DNA from: Amblyomma americanum
Lineage: Eukaryota; Arthropoda; Arachnida; Ixodida; Ixodidae
Length of the DNA: 64,000 nt
Direction: 5' to 3'
Assembly: GCF_052857255.1 (NCBI RefSeq)
Contig: NC_135497.1
Span: forward strand, 179,541,745 to 179,605,744
Shown: positions 15,510 to 55,119 of the stretch, piece by piece
Layout: every line of letters begins with the position of its first letter
Position numbering within the stretch: the first letter of the stretch is position 1
Position numbers and translations under genes: made by a program
Notes under the pieces: generated by a model
Told to the model about the DNA's origin: nothing
Databases searched by the model: none
The model's input: only the letters and a program-made list of their open reading frames with translations

Positions 15510-15655
15510 AAGGTTAGGTGGGCGGATGAGATTAAGAGGTTTGCAGGCATAAGGTGGGCGCAGCTGGCAAAGGACAGGAATAATTGGAGAGCCATGGGAG
15601 AAGCCTTTGTCCTGCAGTGAGCGTAGTTTGGGCTGATGACGACGATGATGATAAT
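15510..15655 (+). mobile_element. LINE 3' end with GAT-rich tail
   Basis: The plus frame encodes VRWADEIKRFAGIRWAQLA, then KDRNNWRAMGEAFVLQ and a stop. It closely fits the C-terminal W..A.DR..WR.MGEA..LQ signature of a common LINE family. The stop is followed by ttgggctgatgacgacgatg and a GAT-type simple tail. Only the last ~50 codons remain. Confidence 0.7.
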
Positions 15656-15657
15656 GA

Positions 15658-15712
15658 CCCACCCAAACCCCCAACCCAACCTCCCATACCCACACCCAAC
15701 CCCTTCCTCCCA
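15658..15712. repeat. C-rich tract with many CCC runs
   Basis: About ten C runs of three or more in 55 bases, between two LINE fragments. The minus strand would be strongly G-quadruplex-prone. Equivalents at 35009-35063 and 54362-54416. Confidence 0.75.
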
Positions 15713-15883
15713 ATGGGAAGCCACTGTTTCGAGAGCACAAACCAGGATGACCAGCGCAGACTGATCGACCAGGCAACCCCGATTGGAACAGATAATGAGG
15801 CCCTGGAGTCAGGTCTCTAACCTCTTGGGGCTACAGTCAGGCTGCTGCTGCTGATGATGATGATGATAAAATAAAGTTTTCCA
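15700..15883 (+). mobile_element. Second LINE 3' end with AATAAAGTTTTCC terminus
   Basis: Encodes NQDDQRRLIDQATPI and a stop at 15818. A short 3' UTR with gctgctgctgatgatgatg and the ending aaaataaagttttcc follows, a 3' end I associate with tick LINEs. Confidence 0.55.
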
Positions 15884-16153
15884 ATCGGTCGGTAACATTC
15901 AAACTTTAGAACCGACCGCACGCGCACAAATCGAAAGGTTAGAAAACTGAAAAAATTATGCTGCAGAATGCACGTTGTTCTTTCGAGCGAAACCAATTTC
16001 GAGCACCGAGAAAAGAAAGTTGAAGAGGCCGAGTTTGCCCCTGCAGCCAGTTGAGAGAACCCCGTTGTGCCGGAAGCTTTGCGAAACGAAAAATAGTTCG
16101 CGTTGTACGGCGCATATCCTTTACACGGCATCCTGTACGTGAACTGAAGGCCT

Positions 16154-16162
16154 TATATATAA
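16154..16162 (+). promoter_or_regulatory. Candidate TATA box, gene 2
   Basis: TATATATAA lies 197 bases upstream of the tubulin ATG. A start about 30 bases downstream, near 16184, would give a 5' UTR of roughly 170 bases. No Inr or CAGE-type evidence is available, and an untranslated first exon further upstream is possible. Confidence 0.45.
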
Positions 16163-16240
16163 GCTCTGAAACGCATTTACCATGGCAGGAACAGGCTGCG
16201 GAACTACTTTATGCGCTATTTAGTCGACACGCGTACACAT

Positions 16241-16306
16241 ATGAACAGAGTTGAGGAAGAAGTGAGCGTTGATGCGGCGCAAGGCTACAAATACGTGGAC
16301 CCTTGA
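16241..16306 (+). other. Upstream ORF (21 codons) before gene 2
   Basis: ATG to TGA, begins MNRVEEEVSV and ends 52 bases before the tubulin ATG. If transcription starts at the TATA box at 16154, ribosomes meet this ORF first. A second, 13-codon ORF at 16182-16223 starts about where transcription would begin. Confidence 0.4.
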
Positions 16307-16358
16307 CCCGGGCAGGCAGTCGGCATCTTGACAGCTGAGTTTCGGAGTGGCATCGAAC

Positions 16359-30017
<13,659 letters not shown>

Positions 30018-30047
30018 TTTGTGTGCAGTGCCTTTTTTTTGGTTTAC

Positions 30048-30053
30048 AATAAA
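30048..30053 (+). promoter_or_regulatory. Poly(A) signal, gene 2
   Basis: AATAAA 31 bases after the stop with the same GT-rich downstream stretch. Confidence 0.85.
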
Positions 30054-31747
30054 GTGTTTGTTTGTCATGGATCCTTCTTTTTGAGCCAGGTGCTTGTGCA
30101 CTTTAGTTATGTCGTAGGCCCGGACTGCGTCACAAGGATGGTCACGCAGAGCAGCTAAACCTTACTGTATTGCAATGTGCGCACATCTGTAAATAGCCGT
30201 GTGACTTGCGTTTTCGGCATTTTGACGAATCTCTAAAATCTGTTAAAATCTTCTCATCGAACCACTTTTAGAGCGAGCGCAAGGTGATCTTAAGGAAAAC
30301 AAGTTTTGATGAGCTATTATTGTTCTCGGATACTTCCTGTCTGATGATGTGGCAAATTCTCTGTGCTGTCGAAACAGATATGAGACGAGCCGGTTTGTAG
30401 AACATCGCTACGGAGAATACATTTTGCTTATTCTCAGTGTTACTTGACTGAGGTTTTTGGCGTATTATCTAGCCATCATCTTTTGTCTCACATTTTTACG
30501 ATCTTGAACAAAAATTTCAGGAACGGGATCTTCGTCAATACTAGGACGATCGAATCACTTTCCTTGAGAGGCTCTTCTAATTGGAAGGAAAACACGTTGA
30601 GAAGACGCCGACAGGACATCAAGTGGCATTTGAGGCTGCTTGACCAATTGTTCAGCAATAGTCCAGCTCCTCGGGGCTGCTGAACCTGTAGCGATCGAAC
30701 CACAAGGCCCATATCTCGTCCTTCTGTGAGCGGCATAGCCCTAACCCGGGACGCTGCGCAGAAAGGTTCGTCGTCAAAGGCTTTGGCGATTCGCCACTGT
30801 GAGGAGCCCTCAACCCTTAACACTCAACGAACATTGTCCGTGTTGAATTCTGCGCTATTGATTCAGAATCCCTTAGCGTGGTGTCCACAGAAACGGAGGG
30901 TAGGTGCTTTGGAAGCCACGCGAGATTTCGTGATCTGAAAGCCCTATGGTTGGAGGCGGGAGCGAATTTTCCGGCTAGGGCCTGGGGTAAACAGCTTTTT
31001 GTCTCTATAGCAGTTTAGCGTCAGCATCACCAGCTCTTAACGCGATAGCGGTAAAGGCCCCGTTCACCCGAAAATCCAGTACCGATGTTCGTGTTTTCGG
31101 TGTTGCGAGTGAAAAATCGCAAGCTCTTGATTGCCCAGGTAGAATGCCCAGGTATTTTTGGATGCAAAGTAGAGAACGACCGTCTGCATATACGGTAATT
31201 AACCGATTGCATTACCGCGTTATACCCTTAGGGCGGAGCTTAAGTGATCATTCCAAGTTTTGCATGGCAGGTAGGAAAGCGCTTCCTGATGTCCCCGAGG
31301 GGCTCAAGTATGTCTCCGTAGTACGTTTTCATTACAGGATAGGTTCCCATTTCGTCGACTACCGCTTGGTTTTATGACCGCGAGCTGTGGCGTTCGTGAT
31401 TTGATTCCCGGTGTGTAGAGCCCATGTCATGGTAAGTGGTTCTCAGCTGGTACCCCATGGCGGAATATTTGGGAAGCCTTCTCGATGGGGCTACCGCTGG
31501 TGTAATTACGACTGATTGTCTGCGAGTCGAGGTTACTGTCAAGGATCTGTGCCATCTGTTGCCGTCGGCGACTGCGAGGATTTTCGTGGTCAAATAGCAT
31601 CCAGGTCGCGGCAGTGTAACGCGAAATTCGGCGACAACTCGTGCACTACTGGAGTGGAACTCGTTGCATTTTTATCGCCTTACCGTAATATCCGGTATAC
31701 AGTCCGCACGCAGTGTATAGTCCGCAACACACAATTTTGGCTGCATA

Positions 31748-32073
31748 TGGATTGTAAAACATTTATTTCCAACAGTTTGAGAGGATTTAGGCCCCTCGCC
31801 TAAACGACAGCCAGAATGTCCTGGCTTGTGGCGGCGTCTTCGGCCAGTTGTACGACCTTTGTCTGAATCATCAGATCGGTGCTGAATAGGAGAGCCTCCC
31901 ATTGGTCAAGCGACAGAATTTTTTCCCTCCAGGGGGGCAAAAGGGCATTTCCAATATATATGGTTGAGATCCGCGTTGTGGTGACATAGCTTGCACACAT
32001 TTGAATAGTGTGACGAATAATAAAGACTACACATACCTGGGTTCTGGAACGTATGAGTCTGGAGAAGGCTGAT
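31748..32073 (-). mobile_element. LINE 3' end, unit 2
   Basis: Same fragment as at 12405. Confidence 0.7.
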
Positions 32074-32381
32074 GAGAAAAAAAAATACTAGACTTTCCGC
32101 ACTCGTTACATACACTATCAGAATCAGGCGTGCGAACAGCACATAAAATTATATTTGGCGCAGTTCAAGTATCACAAAACGTGGCAATAGAGTAAGCTTC
32201 GCGAACTTTGTGCCACATTCAGCGATGCTGAAAAGGAAAAAATGCTGTGCAGTGCATATATACAGATGGTCCGCAAAGCGCAAAATATAAATTTTTTAGC
32301 ATGTATAACTCGCAGACTGTATACCAGAAACAATAGTATATGTTACAGAATTTCTGCCCCTCCCCCTAAAAGAGCCGCTTG

Positions 32382-32382
<1 letters not shown>

Positions 32383-32455
<73 letters not shown>
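32383..32455. repeat. (TA)n microsatellite, 73 bp
   Basis: Uninterrupted TA run, longest of the three. Confidence 0.97.
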
Positions 32456-32457
<2 letters not shown>

Positions 32458-32963
32458 AATTCTTTCTCAGCATACAGGAAATGCTAGGCATCACATGGGG
32501 CAAGGAAATATGCTACAGATTAGAAATTACGACCTACACTGCGCTCATCATCCTCGTCCGTAGAGTTTTCCTCGTTCCATTTACTTACAAGCACAAGGCA
32601 CTCCGAGCGTATGCAAATTCTAAAGCTTCATTTGGGTAAGCACAACGAATGAATGAGTCAAATAACATTTATTTACTTACATTCAACCGCATAAACGAAC
32701 AGTTCGATCAGTGTTTATATTTTTTAACGGCAAGCTCATGATTCACCCAAAGATGAGGAAGACGAGGTTTGCGACGTTCCGCGATGTGTTCATCTCTAAA
32801 AACTCAAATTTCCTTTAAATAATATAAGGCACACTTTTTACGCACTTCTTGGCCTTCGCCGGATTCTGAGCTGATCCCTCTTTATGGGAGTTAGTCATTA
32901 ACCTTGCGAGACCAACGACAACCAAACACGGTTGACTACAAATCACCTACTCCTTCAGTGCAG

Positions 32964-33280
32964 GTGCCCGCCGCGGTGGCTCAGTGGTTAGGGCGCTCGA
33001 CTACTGATCCGGAGTTCCCGGGTTCGAACCCGACCGCGGCGGCTGCGTTTTTATGGAGGAAAAACGCTAAGGCGCCCGTGTGCTGTGCGATGTCAGTGCA
33101 CGTTAAAGAACCCCAGGTGGTCGAGATTATTCCGGAGCCCTCCACTACGGCACCTATTCATTTCTTCTTTCACTCCCTCCTTTATTCCTTCCCTTACGGC
33201 GCGGTTCAGGTGTCCAACGATATATGAGACAGATACTGCGCCATTTCCTTTCCCCAAAAAAAACAATTATTATTATTATT
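32964..33280 (+). mobile_element. Plus-strand Ruka-type SINE, unit 2
   Basis: Same insertion as at 13613. Confidence 0.92.
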
Positions 33281-33950
33281 CAGCGCAGATCGGGTTTGGG
33301 GTAGGTGTCGCATTTGTAAATATACAAGCGCAAAACGTAAGCCCATGTTACGGCAGAAGGGAAGACATTACGACAAATCCAGTGCTCTCCTCACTGTAGT
33401 CGCGTCTCTTTTTGTGTACTCACTTCGTTTTTACAATGCGTGAGTATCGTTACAACAGATCCTGGTTGAACGAGCGTAATGGAAACGCCTGCTCGATGCT
33501 GCGGGCATCTTGGAAGCCTTAACGCGGGAAGCAACGCGCAAGCTGTGCAACATACTCTGAAAAGCTGTTAAAATTGTATGTACTGAATTTCGCGAGATAG
33601 GGGTCACAGTCATGCTGTCACAAAAAATCCTCAGCATATTTAATCCAGTTAATGAACAATTTCGAGCGTAAGGAGGCCCGTACCAAATCGCACTCAGCTT
33701 GCCACCGTTACAAATGCTGGTAAGGAATTGTCTGTTTTGCTGCTGGGGCCTGATGTTTAATTCACAGGAAGTGTTTTTAAACACCTGTTTTGATGCACAG
33801 CACGGAGAAGGCTCAAATGCAAGCATTTTTCTCTTAGTTTTGTACACTAGGTATGCGGATATCCATGGCTATTGAGGAAGGCTCTAATTTTGTTCCTCTT
33901 ACGTTATGTTAAGGTCTGTTTACACAATGAACCCCATATCGGAGACGCCG

Positions 33951-34176
33951 CAGTGCCTTTGGCGGTCGTCTGTTGATACCAAGGTCGCCAGTTCGATTCC
34001 TGCCGCGGCGGCCATATTTCGATGGAGGCGTAATACAAAAATGCCCGTGTGCTGCAGCGACAAGTGGCGCATGTTAAAGATCCCCATTTGGGCTACATTA
34101 TTCTGCAGCCCTCCACTGCAGTGTTCCTCATACCCCATGTGTCGGTTCGAGATGTTAAACTCGACAATTACAAAAA
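33951..34176 (+). mobile_element. Old second-family SINE, unit 2
   Basis: Same element as at 14600. Confidence 0.65.
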
Positions 34177-34860
34177 AGAAAATCTGGAGACCAGTTTTTG
34201 TGTCGCGAAACAGGCTTCGCGTGACGTTCTCCTTTCAGTTCGTTGAGTTCGCGCCTGGCCCGTATCTGGCCTGGCCCCGGTTGATGATGATGATGATGAT
34301 AATGATGATGATTTTGGCCTCTGGTTGAATGGTACGTACCCACGGTGGGGGATTGGACAGGGTACATTGGCCCCGGTTATCTGCGCACCAGGGGTTCCAG
34401 CAGAAATTCCGATATCCTTTTTTCTGACGGCGGACCCCGGATCCTTGGCTGCCATGTTGGTGAACGTCGCACAGTGAAATTTGATGCGCATGTCTAATCC
34501 TGTTATCAGCACCTGTGGTGCTGGAGGTCGGAGCAAGCGGCTGTAAGTGGATTAGGCATACGCACGGCCAGTCGCCGTGCTACGTTCACCAACATCAGAC
34601 AATTGTCCGCGGGCAGTGTGCATACCTAACGCACCGAAAGCAGAACGCCGCCCGGACCAAGGAACGGCAAGAGGCCCGTATTGTGAATCCACATTTACTA
34701 AAGAATTCCATGATCCATCAAAAGTATCGATTATTATACCTAGTAAAATCACTGCCCGGATGAACAATTTCTGCGCAAATTGTCTGTGTTAATAGCTTGC
34801 TGTTCACCATGCATATATTGGCACATAGCCACCCAATCTGAACCTGGCAACGTTTGGCAG

Positions 34861-35006
34861 AAGGTTAGGTGGGCGGATGAGATTAAGAGGTTTGCAGGCA
34901 TAAGGTGGGCGCAGCTGGCAAAGGACAGGAATAATTGGAGAGCCATGGGAGAAGCCTTTGTCCTGCAGTGAGCGTAGTTTGGGCTGATGACGACGATGAT
35001 GATAAT
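34861..35006 (+). mobile_element. LINE 3' end, unit 2
   Basis: Same fragment as at 15510. Confidence 0.7.
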
Positions 35007-35050
35007 GACCCACCCAAACCCCCAACCCAACCTCCCATACCCACACCCAA

Positions 35051-35234
35051 CCCCTTCCTCCCAATGGGAAGCCACTGTTTCGAGAGCACAAACCAGGATG
35101 ACCAGCGCAGACTGATCGACCAGGCAACCCCGATTGGAACAGATAATGAGGCCCTGGAGTCAGGTCTCTAACCTCTTGGGGCTACAGTCAGGCTGCTGCC
35201 GCTGATGATGATGATGATAAAATAAAGTTTTCCA
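35051..35234 (+). mobile_element. Second LINE 3' end, unit 2
   Basis: Same fragment as at 15700, with gctgccgctgatg in place of gctgctgctgatg. Confidence 0.55.
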
Positions 35235-35504
35235 ATCGGTCGGTAACATTCAAACTTTAGAACCGACCGCACGCGCACAAATCGAAAGGTTAGAAAACTG
35301 AAAAAATTATGCTGCAGAATGCACGTTGTTCTTTCGAGCGAAACCAATTTCGAGCACCGAGAAAAGAAAGTTGAAGAGGCCGAGTTTGCCCCTGCAGCCA
35401 GTTGAGAGAACCCCGTTGTGCCGGAAGCTTTGCGAAACGAAAAATAGTTCGCGTTGTACGGCGCATATCCTTTACACGGCATCCTGTACGTGAACTGAAG
35501 GCCT

Positions 35505-35513
35505 TATATATAA
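35505..35513 (+). promoter_or_regulatory. Candidate TATA box, gene 3
   Basis: Same TATATATAA element and spacing as in front of gene 2. Confidence 0.45.
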
Positions 35514-35591
35514 GCTCTCAAACGCATTTACCATGGCAGGAACAGGCTGCGGAACTACTTTATGCGCTATTTAGTCGACACGCGTACACAT

Positions 35592-35657
35592 ATGAACAGA
35601 GTTGAGGAAGAAGTGAGCGTTGATGCGGCGCAAGGCTACAAATACGTGGACCCTTGA
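35592..35657 (+). other. Upstream ORF before gene 3
   Basis: Same 21-codon ORF as at 16241. Confidence 0.4.
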
Positions 35658-35709
35658 CCCGGGCAGGCAGTCGGCATCTTGACAGCTGAGTTTCGGAGTG
35701 GCATCGAAC

Positions 35710-49371
<13,662 letters not shown>

Positions 49372-49401
49372 TTTGTGTGCAGTGCCTTTTTTTTGGTTTA
49401 C

Positions 49402-49407
49402 AATAAA
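49402..49407 (+). promoter_or_regulatory. Poly(A) signal, gene 3
   Basis: AATAAA 31 bases after the stop with the same GT-rich downstream stretch. Confidence 0.85.
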
Positions 49408-51102
49408 GTGTTTGTTTGTCATGGATCCTTCTTTTTGAGCCAGGTGCTTGTGCACTTTAGTTATGTCGTAGGCCCGGACTGCGTCACAAGGATGGTCACG
49501 CAGAGCAGCTAAACCTTACTGTATTGCAATGTGCGCACATCTGTAAATAGCCGTGTGACTTGCGTTTTCGGCATTTTGACGAAACTCTGAAATCTGTTAA
49601 AATCTTCTCATCGAACCACTTTTAGAGCGAGCGCAAGGTGATCTTAAGGAAAACAAGTTTTGATGAGCTATTATTGTTCTCGGATACTTCCTGTCTGATG
49701 ATGTGGCAAATTCTCTGTGCTGTCGAAACAGATATGAGACGAGCCGGTTTGTAGAACATCGCTACGGAGAATACATTTTGCTTATTCTCAGTGTTACTTG
49801 ACTGAGGTTTTTGGCGTATTATCTAGCCATCATCTTTTGTCTCTCATTTTTACGATCTTGAACAAAAATTTCAGTGACGGGATCTTCGTCAATACTAGGA
49901 CGATCGAATCCCTTTCCTTGAGAGGCTCTTCTAATTGGAAGGAAAACACGTTGAGAAGACGCCGACAGGACATCAAGTGGCATTTGAGGCTGCTTGACCA
50001 ATTGTTCAGCAATAGTCCAGCTCCTCGGGGCTGCTGAACCTGTAGCGATCGAACCACAAGGCCCATATCTCGTCCTTCTGTGAGCGGCATAGCCCTAACC
50101 CGGGACGCTGCGCAGAAAGGTTCGTCGTCAAAGGCTTTGGCGATTCGCCACTGTGAGGAGCCCTCAACCCTTAACACTCAACGAACATTGTCCGTGTTGA
50201 ATTCTGCGCTATTGATTCAGAATCCCTTAGCGTGGTGTCCACAGAAACGGAGGGTAGGTGCTTTGGAAGCCACGCGAGATTTCGTGATCTGAAAGCCCTA
50301 TGGTTGGAGGCGGGAGCGAATTTTCCGGCTAGGGCCTGGGGTAAACAGCTTTTTGTCTCTATAGCAGTTTAGCGTCAGCATCACCAGCTCTTAATGCGAT
50401 AGCGGTAAAGGCCCCGTTCACCCGAAAATCCAGTACCGATGTTCGTGTTTTCGGTGTTGCGAGTGAAAAATCGCAAGCTCTTGATTGCCCAGGTAGAATG
50501 CCCAGGTATTTTTGGATGCAAAGTAGAGAACGACCGTCTGCATATATGGTAATTAACCGATTGCATTACCGCGTTATACCCTTAGGGCGGAGCTTAAGTG
50601 ATCATTCCAAGTTTTGCATGGCAGGTAGGAAAGCGCTTCCTGATGTCCCCGAGGGGCTCAAGTATGTCTCCGTAGTACGTTTTCATTACAGGATAGGTTC
50701 CCATTTCGTCGACTACCGCTTGGTTTTATGACCGCGAGCTGTGGCGTTCGTGATTTGATTCCCGGTGTGTAGAGCCCATGTCATGGTAAGTGGTTCTCAG
50801 CTGGTACCCCCATGGCGGAATATTTGGGAAGCCTTCTCGATGGGGCTACCGCTGGTGTAATTACGACTGATTGTCTGCGAGTCGAGGTTACTGTCAAGGA
50901 TCTGTGCCATCTGTTGCCGTCGGCGACTGCGAGGATTTTCGTGGTCAAATAGCATCCAGGTCGCGGCAGTGTAACGCGAAATTCGGCGACAACTCGTGCA
51001 CTACTGGAGTGGAACTCGTTGCATTTTTATCGCCTTACCGTAATATCCGGTATACAGTCCGCACGCAGTGTATAGTCCGCAACACACAATTTTGGCTGCA
51101 TA

Positions 51103-51428
51103 TGGATTGTAAAACTTTTATTTCCAACAGTTTGAGAGGCTTTAGGCCCCTCGCCTAAACGACAGCCAGAATGTCCTGGCTTGTGGCGGCGTCTTCGGCC
51201 AGTTGTACGACCTTTGTCTGAATCATCAGATCGGTTCTGAATAGGAGAGCCTCCCATTGGTCAAGCGACAGAATTTTTTCCCTCCAGGGGGGCAAAAGGG
51301 CATTTCCAATATATATGGTTGAGATCCGCGTTGTGGTGACATAGCTTGCACACATTTGAATAGTGTGACGAATAATAAAGACTACACATACCTGGGTTCT
51401 GGAACGTATGAGTCTGGAGAAGGCTGAT
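51103..51428 (-). mobile_element. LINE 3' end, unit 3
   Basis: Same fragment as at 12405. Confidence 0.7.
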
Positions 51429-51736
51429 GAGAAAAAAAAATACTAGACTTTCCGCACTCGTTACATACACTATCAGAATCAGGCGTGCGAACAGCACATA
51501 AAATTATATTTGGCGCAGTTCAAGTATCACAAAACGTGGCAATAGAGTAAGCTTCGCGAACTTTGTGCCACATTCAGCGATGCTGAAAAGGAAAAAATGC
51601 TGTGCAGTGCATATATACAGATGGTCCGCAAAGCGCAAAATATAAATTTTTTAGCATGTATAACTCGCAGACTGTATACCAGAAACAATAGTATATGTTA
51701 CAGAATTTCTGCCCCTCCCCCTAAAAGAGCCGCTTG

Positions 51737-51737
<1 letters not shown>

Positions 51738-51808
<71 letters not shown>
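51738..51808. repeat. (TA)n microsatellite, 71 bp
   Basis: Uninterrupted TA run in unit 3. Confidence 0.97.
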
Positions 51809-51810
<2 letters not shown>

Positions 51811-52316
51811 AATTCTTTCTCAGCATACAGGAAATGCTAGGCATCTCATGGGGCAAGGAAATATGCTACAGATTAGAAATTACGACCTACACTGCGCTCA
51901 TCATCCTCGTCCGTAGAGTTTTCCTCGTTCCATTTACTTACAAGCACAAGGCACTCCGAGCGTATGCAAATTCTAAAGCTTCATTTGGGTAAGCACAACG
52001 AATGAATGAGTCAAATAACATTTATTTACTTACATTCAACCGCATAAACGAACAGTTCGATCAGTGTTTATATTTTTTAACGGCAAGCTCATGATTCACC
52101 CAAAGATGAGGAAGACGAGGTTTGCGACGTTCCGCGATGTGTTCATCTCTAAAAACTCAAATTTCCTTTAAATAATATAAGGCACACTTTTTACGCACTT
52201 CTTGGCCTTCGCCGGATTCTGAGCTGATCCCTCTTTATGGGAGTTAGTCATTAACCTTGCGAGACCAACGACAACCAAACACGGTTGACTACAAATCACC
52301 TACTCCTTCAGTGCAG

Positions 52317-52633
52317 GTGCCCGCCGCGGTGGCTCAGTGGTTAGGGCGCTCGACTACTGATCCGGAGTTCCCGGGTTCGAACCCGACCGCGGCGGCTGCG
52401 TTTTTATGGAGGAAAAACGCTAAGGCGCCCGTGTGCTGTGCGATGTCAGTGCACGTTAAAGAACCCCAGGTGGTCGAGATTATTCCGGAGCCCTCCACTA
52501 CGGCACCTATTCATTTCTTCTTTCACTCCCTCCTTTATTCCTTCCCTTACGGCGCGGTTCAGGTGTCCAACGATATATGAGACAGATACTGCGCCATTTC
52601 CTTTCCCCAAAAAAAACAATTATTATTATTATT
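52317..52633 (+). mobile_element. Plus-strand Ruka-type SINE, unit 3
   Basis: Same insertion as at 13613. Confidence 0.92.
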
Positions 52634-53303
52634 CAGCGCAGATCGGGTTTGGGGTAGGTGTCGCATTTGTAAATATACAAGCGCAAAACGTAAGCCCATG
52701 TTACGGCAGAAGGGAAGACATTACGACAAATCCAGTGCTCTCCTCACTGTAGTCGCGTCTCTTTTTGTGTACTCACTTCGTTTTTACAATGCGTGAGTAT
52801 CGTTACAACAGATCCTGGTTGAACGAGCGTAATGGAAACGCCTGCTCGATGCTGCGGGCATCTTGGAAGCCTTAACGCGGGAAGCAACGCGCAAGCTGTG
52901 CAACATACTCTGAAAAGCTGTTAAAATTGTATGTACTGAATTTCGCGAGATAGGGGTCACAGTCATGCTCTCACAAAAAATCCTCAGCATATTTAATCCA
53001 GTTAATGAACAATTTCGAGCGTAAGGAGGCCCGTACCAAATCGCACTCAGCTTGCCACCGTTACAAATGCTGGTAAGGAATTGTCTGTTTTGCTGCTGGG
53101 GCCTGATGTTTAATTCACAGGAAGTGTTTTTAAACACCTGTTTTGATGCACAGCACGGAGAAGGCTCAAATGCAAGCATTTTTCTCTTAGTTTTGTACAC
53201 TAGGTATGCGGATATCCATGGCTATTGAGGAAGGCTCTAATTTTGTTCCTCTTACGTTATGTTAAGGTCTGTTTACACAATGAACCCCATATCGGAGACG
53301 CCG

Positions 53304-53529
53304 CAGTGCCTTTGGCGGTCGTCTGTTGATACCAAGGTCGCCAGTTCGATTCCTGCCGCGGCGGCCATATTTCGATGGAGGCGTAATACAAAAATGCCCG
53401 TGTGCTGCAGCGACAAGTGGCGCATGTTAAAGATCCCCATTTGGGCTACATTATTCTGCAGCCCTCCACTGCAGTGTTCCTCATACCCCATGTGTCGGTT
53501 CGAGATGTTAAACTCGACAATTACAAAAA
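53304..53529 (+). mobile_element. Old second-family SINE, unit 3
   Basis: Same element as at 14600. Confidence 0.65.
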
Positions 53530-54213
53530 AGAAAATCTGGAGACCAGTTTTTGTGTCGCGAAACAGGCTTCGCGTGACGTTCTCCTTTCAGTTCGTTGAG
53601 TTCGCGCCTGGCCCGTATCTGGCCTGGCCCCGGTTGATGATGATGATGATGATAATGATGATGATTTTGGCCTCTGGTTGAATGGTACGTACCCACGGTG
53701 GGGGATTGGACAGGGTACATTGGCCCCGGTTATCTGCGCACCAGGGGTTCCAGCAGAAATTCCGATATCCTTTTTTCTGACGGCGGACCCCGGATCCTTG
53801 GCTGCCATGTTGGTGAACGTCGCACAGTGAAATTTGATGCGCATGTCTAATCCTGTTATCAGCACCTGTGGTGCTGGAGGTCGGAGCAAGCGGCTGTAAG
53901 TGGATTAGGCATACGCACGGCCAGTCGCCGTGCTACGTTCACCAACATCAGACAATTGTCCGCGGGCAGTGTGCATACCTAACGCACCGAAAGCAGAACG
54001 CCGCCCGGACCAAGGAACGGCAAGAGGCCCGTATTGTGAATCCACATTTACTAAAGAATTCCATGATCCATCAAAAGTATCGATTATTATACCTAGTAAA
54101 ATCACTGCCCGGATGAACAATTTCTGCGCAAATTGTCTGTGTTAATAGCTTGCTGTTCACCATGCATATATTGGCACATAGCCACCCAATCTGAACCTGG
54201 CAACGTTTGGCAG

Positions 54214-54359
54214 AAGGTTAGGTGGGCGGATGAGATTAAGAGGTTTGCAGGCATAAGGTGGGCGCAGCTGGCAAAGGACAGGAATAATTGGAGAGCCATG
54301 GGAGAAGCCTTTGTCCTGCAGTGAGTGTAGTTTGGGCTGATGACGACGATGATGATAAT
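54214..54359 (+). mobile_element. LINE 3' end, unit 3
   Basis: Same fragment as at 15510. Confidence 0.7.
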
Positions 54360-54403
54360 GACCCACCCAAACCCCCAACCCAACCTCCCATACCCACACC
54401 CAA

Positions 54404-54587
54404 CCCCTTCCTCCCAATGGGAAGCCACTGTTTCGAGAGCACAAACCAGGATGACCAGCGCAGACTGATCGACCAGGCAACCCCGATTGAAACAGATAAT
54501 GAGGCCCTGGAGTCAGGTCTCTAACCTCTTGGGGCTACAGTCAGGCTGCTGCTGCTGATGATGATGATGATAAAATAAAGTTTTCCA
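54404..54587 (+). mobile_element. Second LINE 3' end, unit 3
   Basis: Same fragment as at 15700. Confidence 0.55.
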
Positions 54588-54857
54588 ATCGGTCGGTAAC
54601 ATTCAAACTTTAGAACCGACCGCACGCGCACAAATCGAAAGGTTAGAAAACTGAAAAAATTATGCTGCAGAATGCACGTTGTTCTTTCGAGCGAAACCAA
54701 TTTCGAGCACCGAGAAAAGAAAGTTGAAGAGGCCGAGTTTGCCCCTGCAGCCAGTTGAGAGAACCCCGTTGTGCCGGAAGCTTTGCGAAACGAAAAATAG
54801 TTCGCGTTGTACGGCGCATATCCTTTACACGGCATCCTGTACGTGAACTGAAGGCCT

Positions 54858-54866
54858 TATATATAA
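54858..54866 (+). promoter_or_regulatory. Candidate TATA box, gene 4
   Basis: Same element and spacing as in front of genes 2 and 3. Confidence 0.45.
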
Positions 54867-54944
54867 GCTCTCAAACGCATTTACCATGGCAGGAACAGGC
54901 TGCGGAACTACTTTATGCGCTATTTAGTCGACACGCGTACACAT

Positions 54945-55010
54945 ATGAACAGAGTTGAGGAAGAAGTGAGCGTTGATGCGGCGCAAGGCTACAAATACGT
55001 GGACCCTTGA
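54945..55010 (+). other. Upstream ORF before gene 4
   Basis: Same 21-codon ORF as at 16241. Confidence 0.4.
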
Positions 55011-55062
55011 CCCGGGCAGGCAGTCGGCATCTTGACAGCTGAGTTTCGGAGTGGCATCGAAC

Positions 55063-55119
55063 ATGCGCGAGATAGTACACATCCAGACAGGCCAGTGTGG
55101 CAACCAGATTGGGGCGAAG
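55063..55119 (+). CDS. betaTub: Gene 4 exon 1
   Basis: Residues 1-19; identical to genes 2 and 3 where read. Confidence 0.92.
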
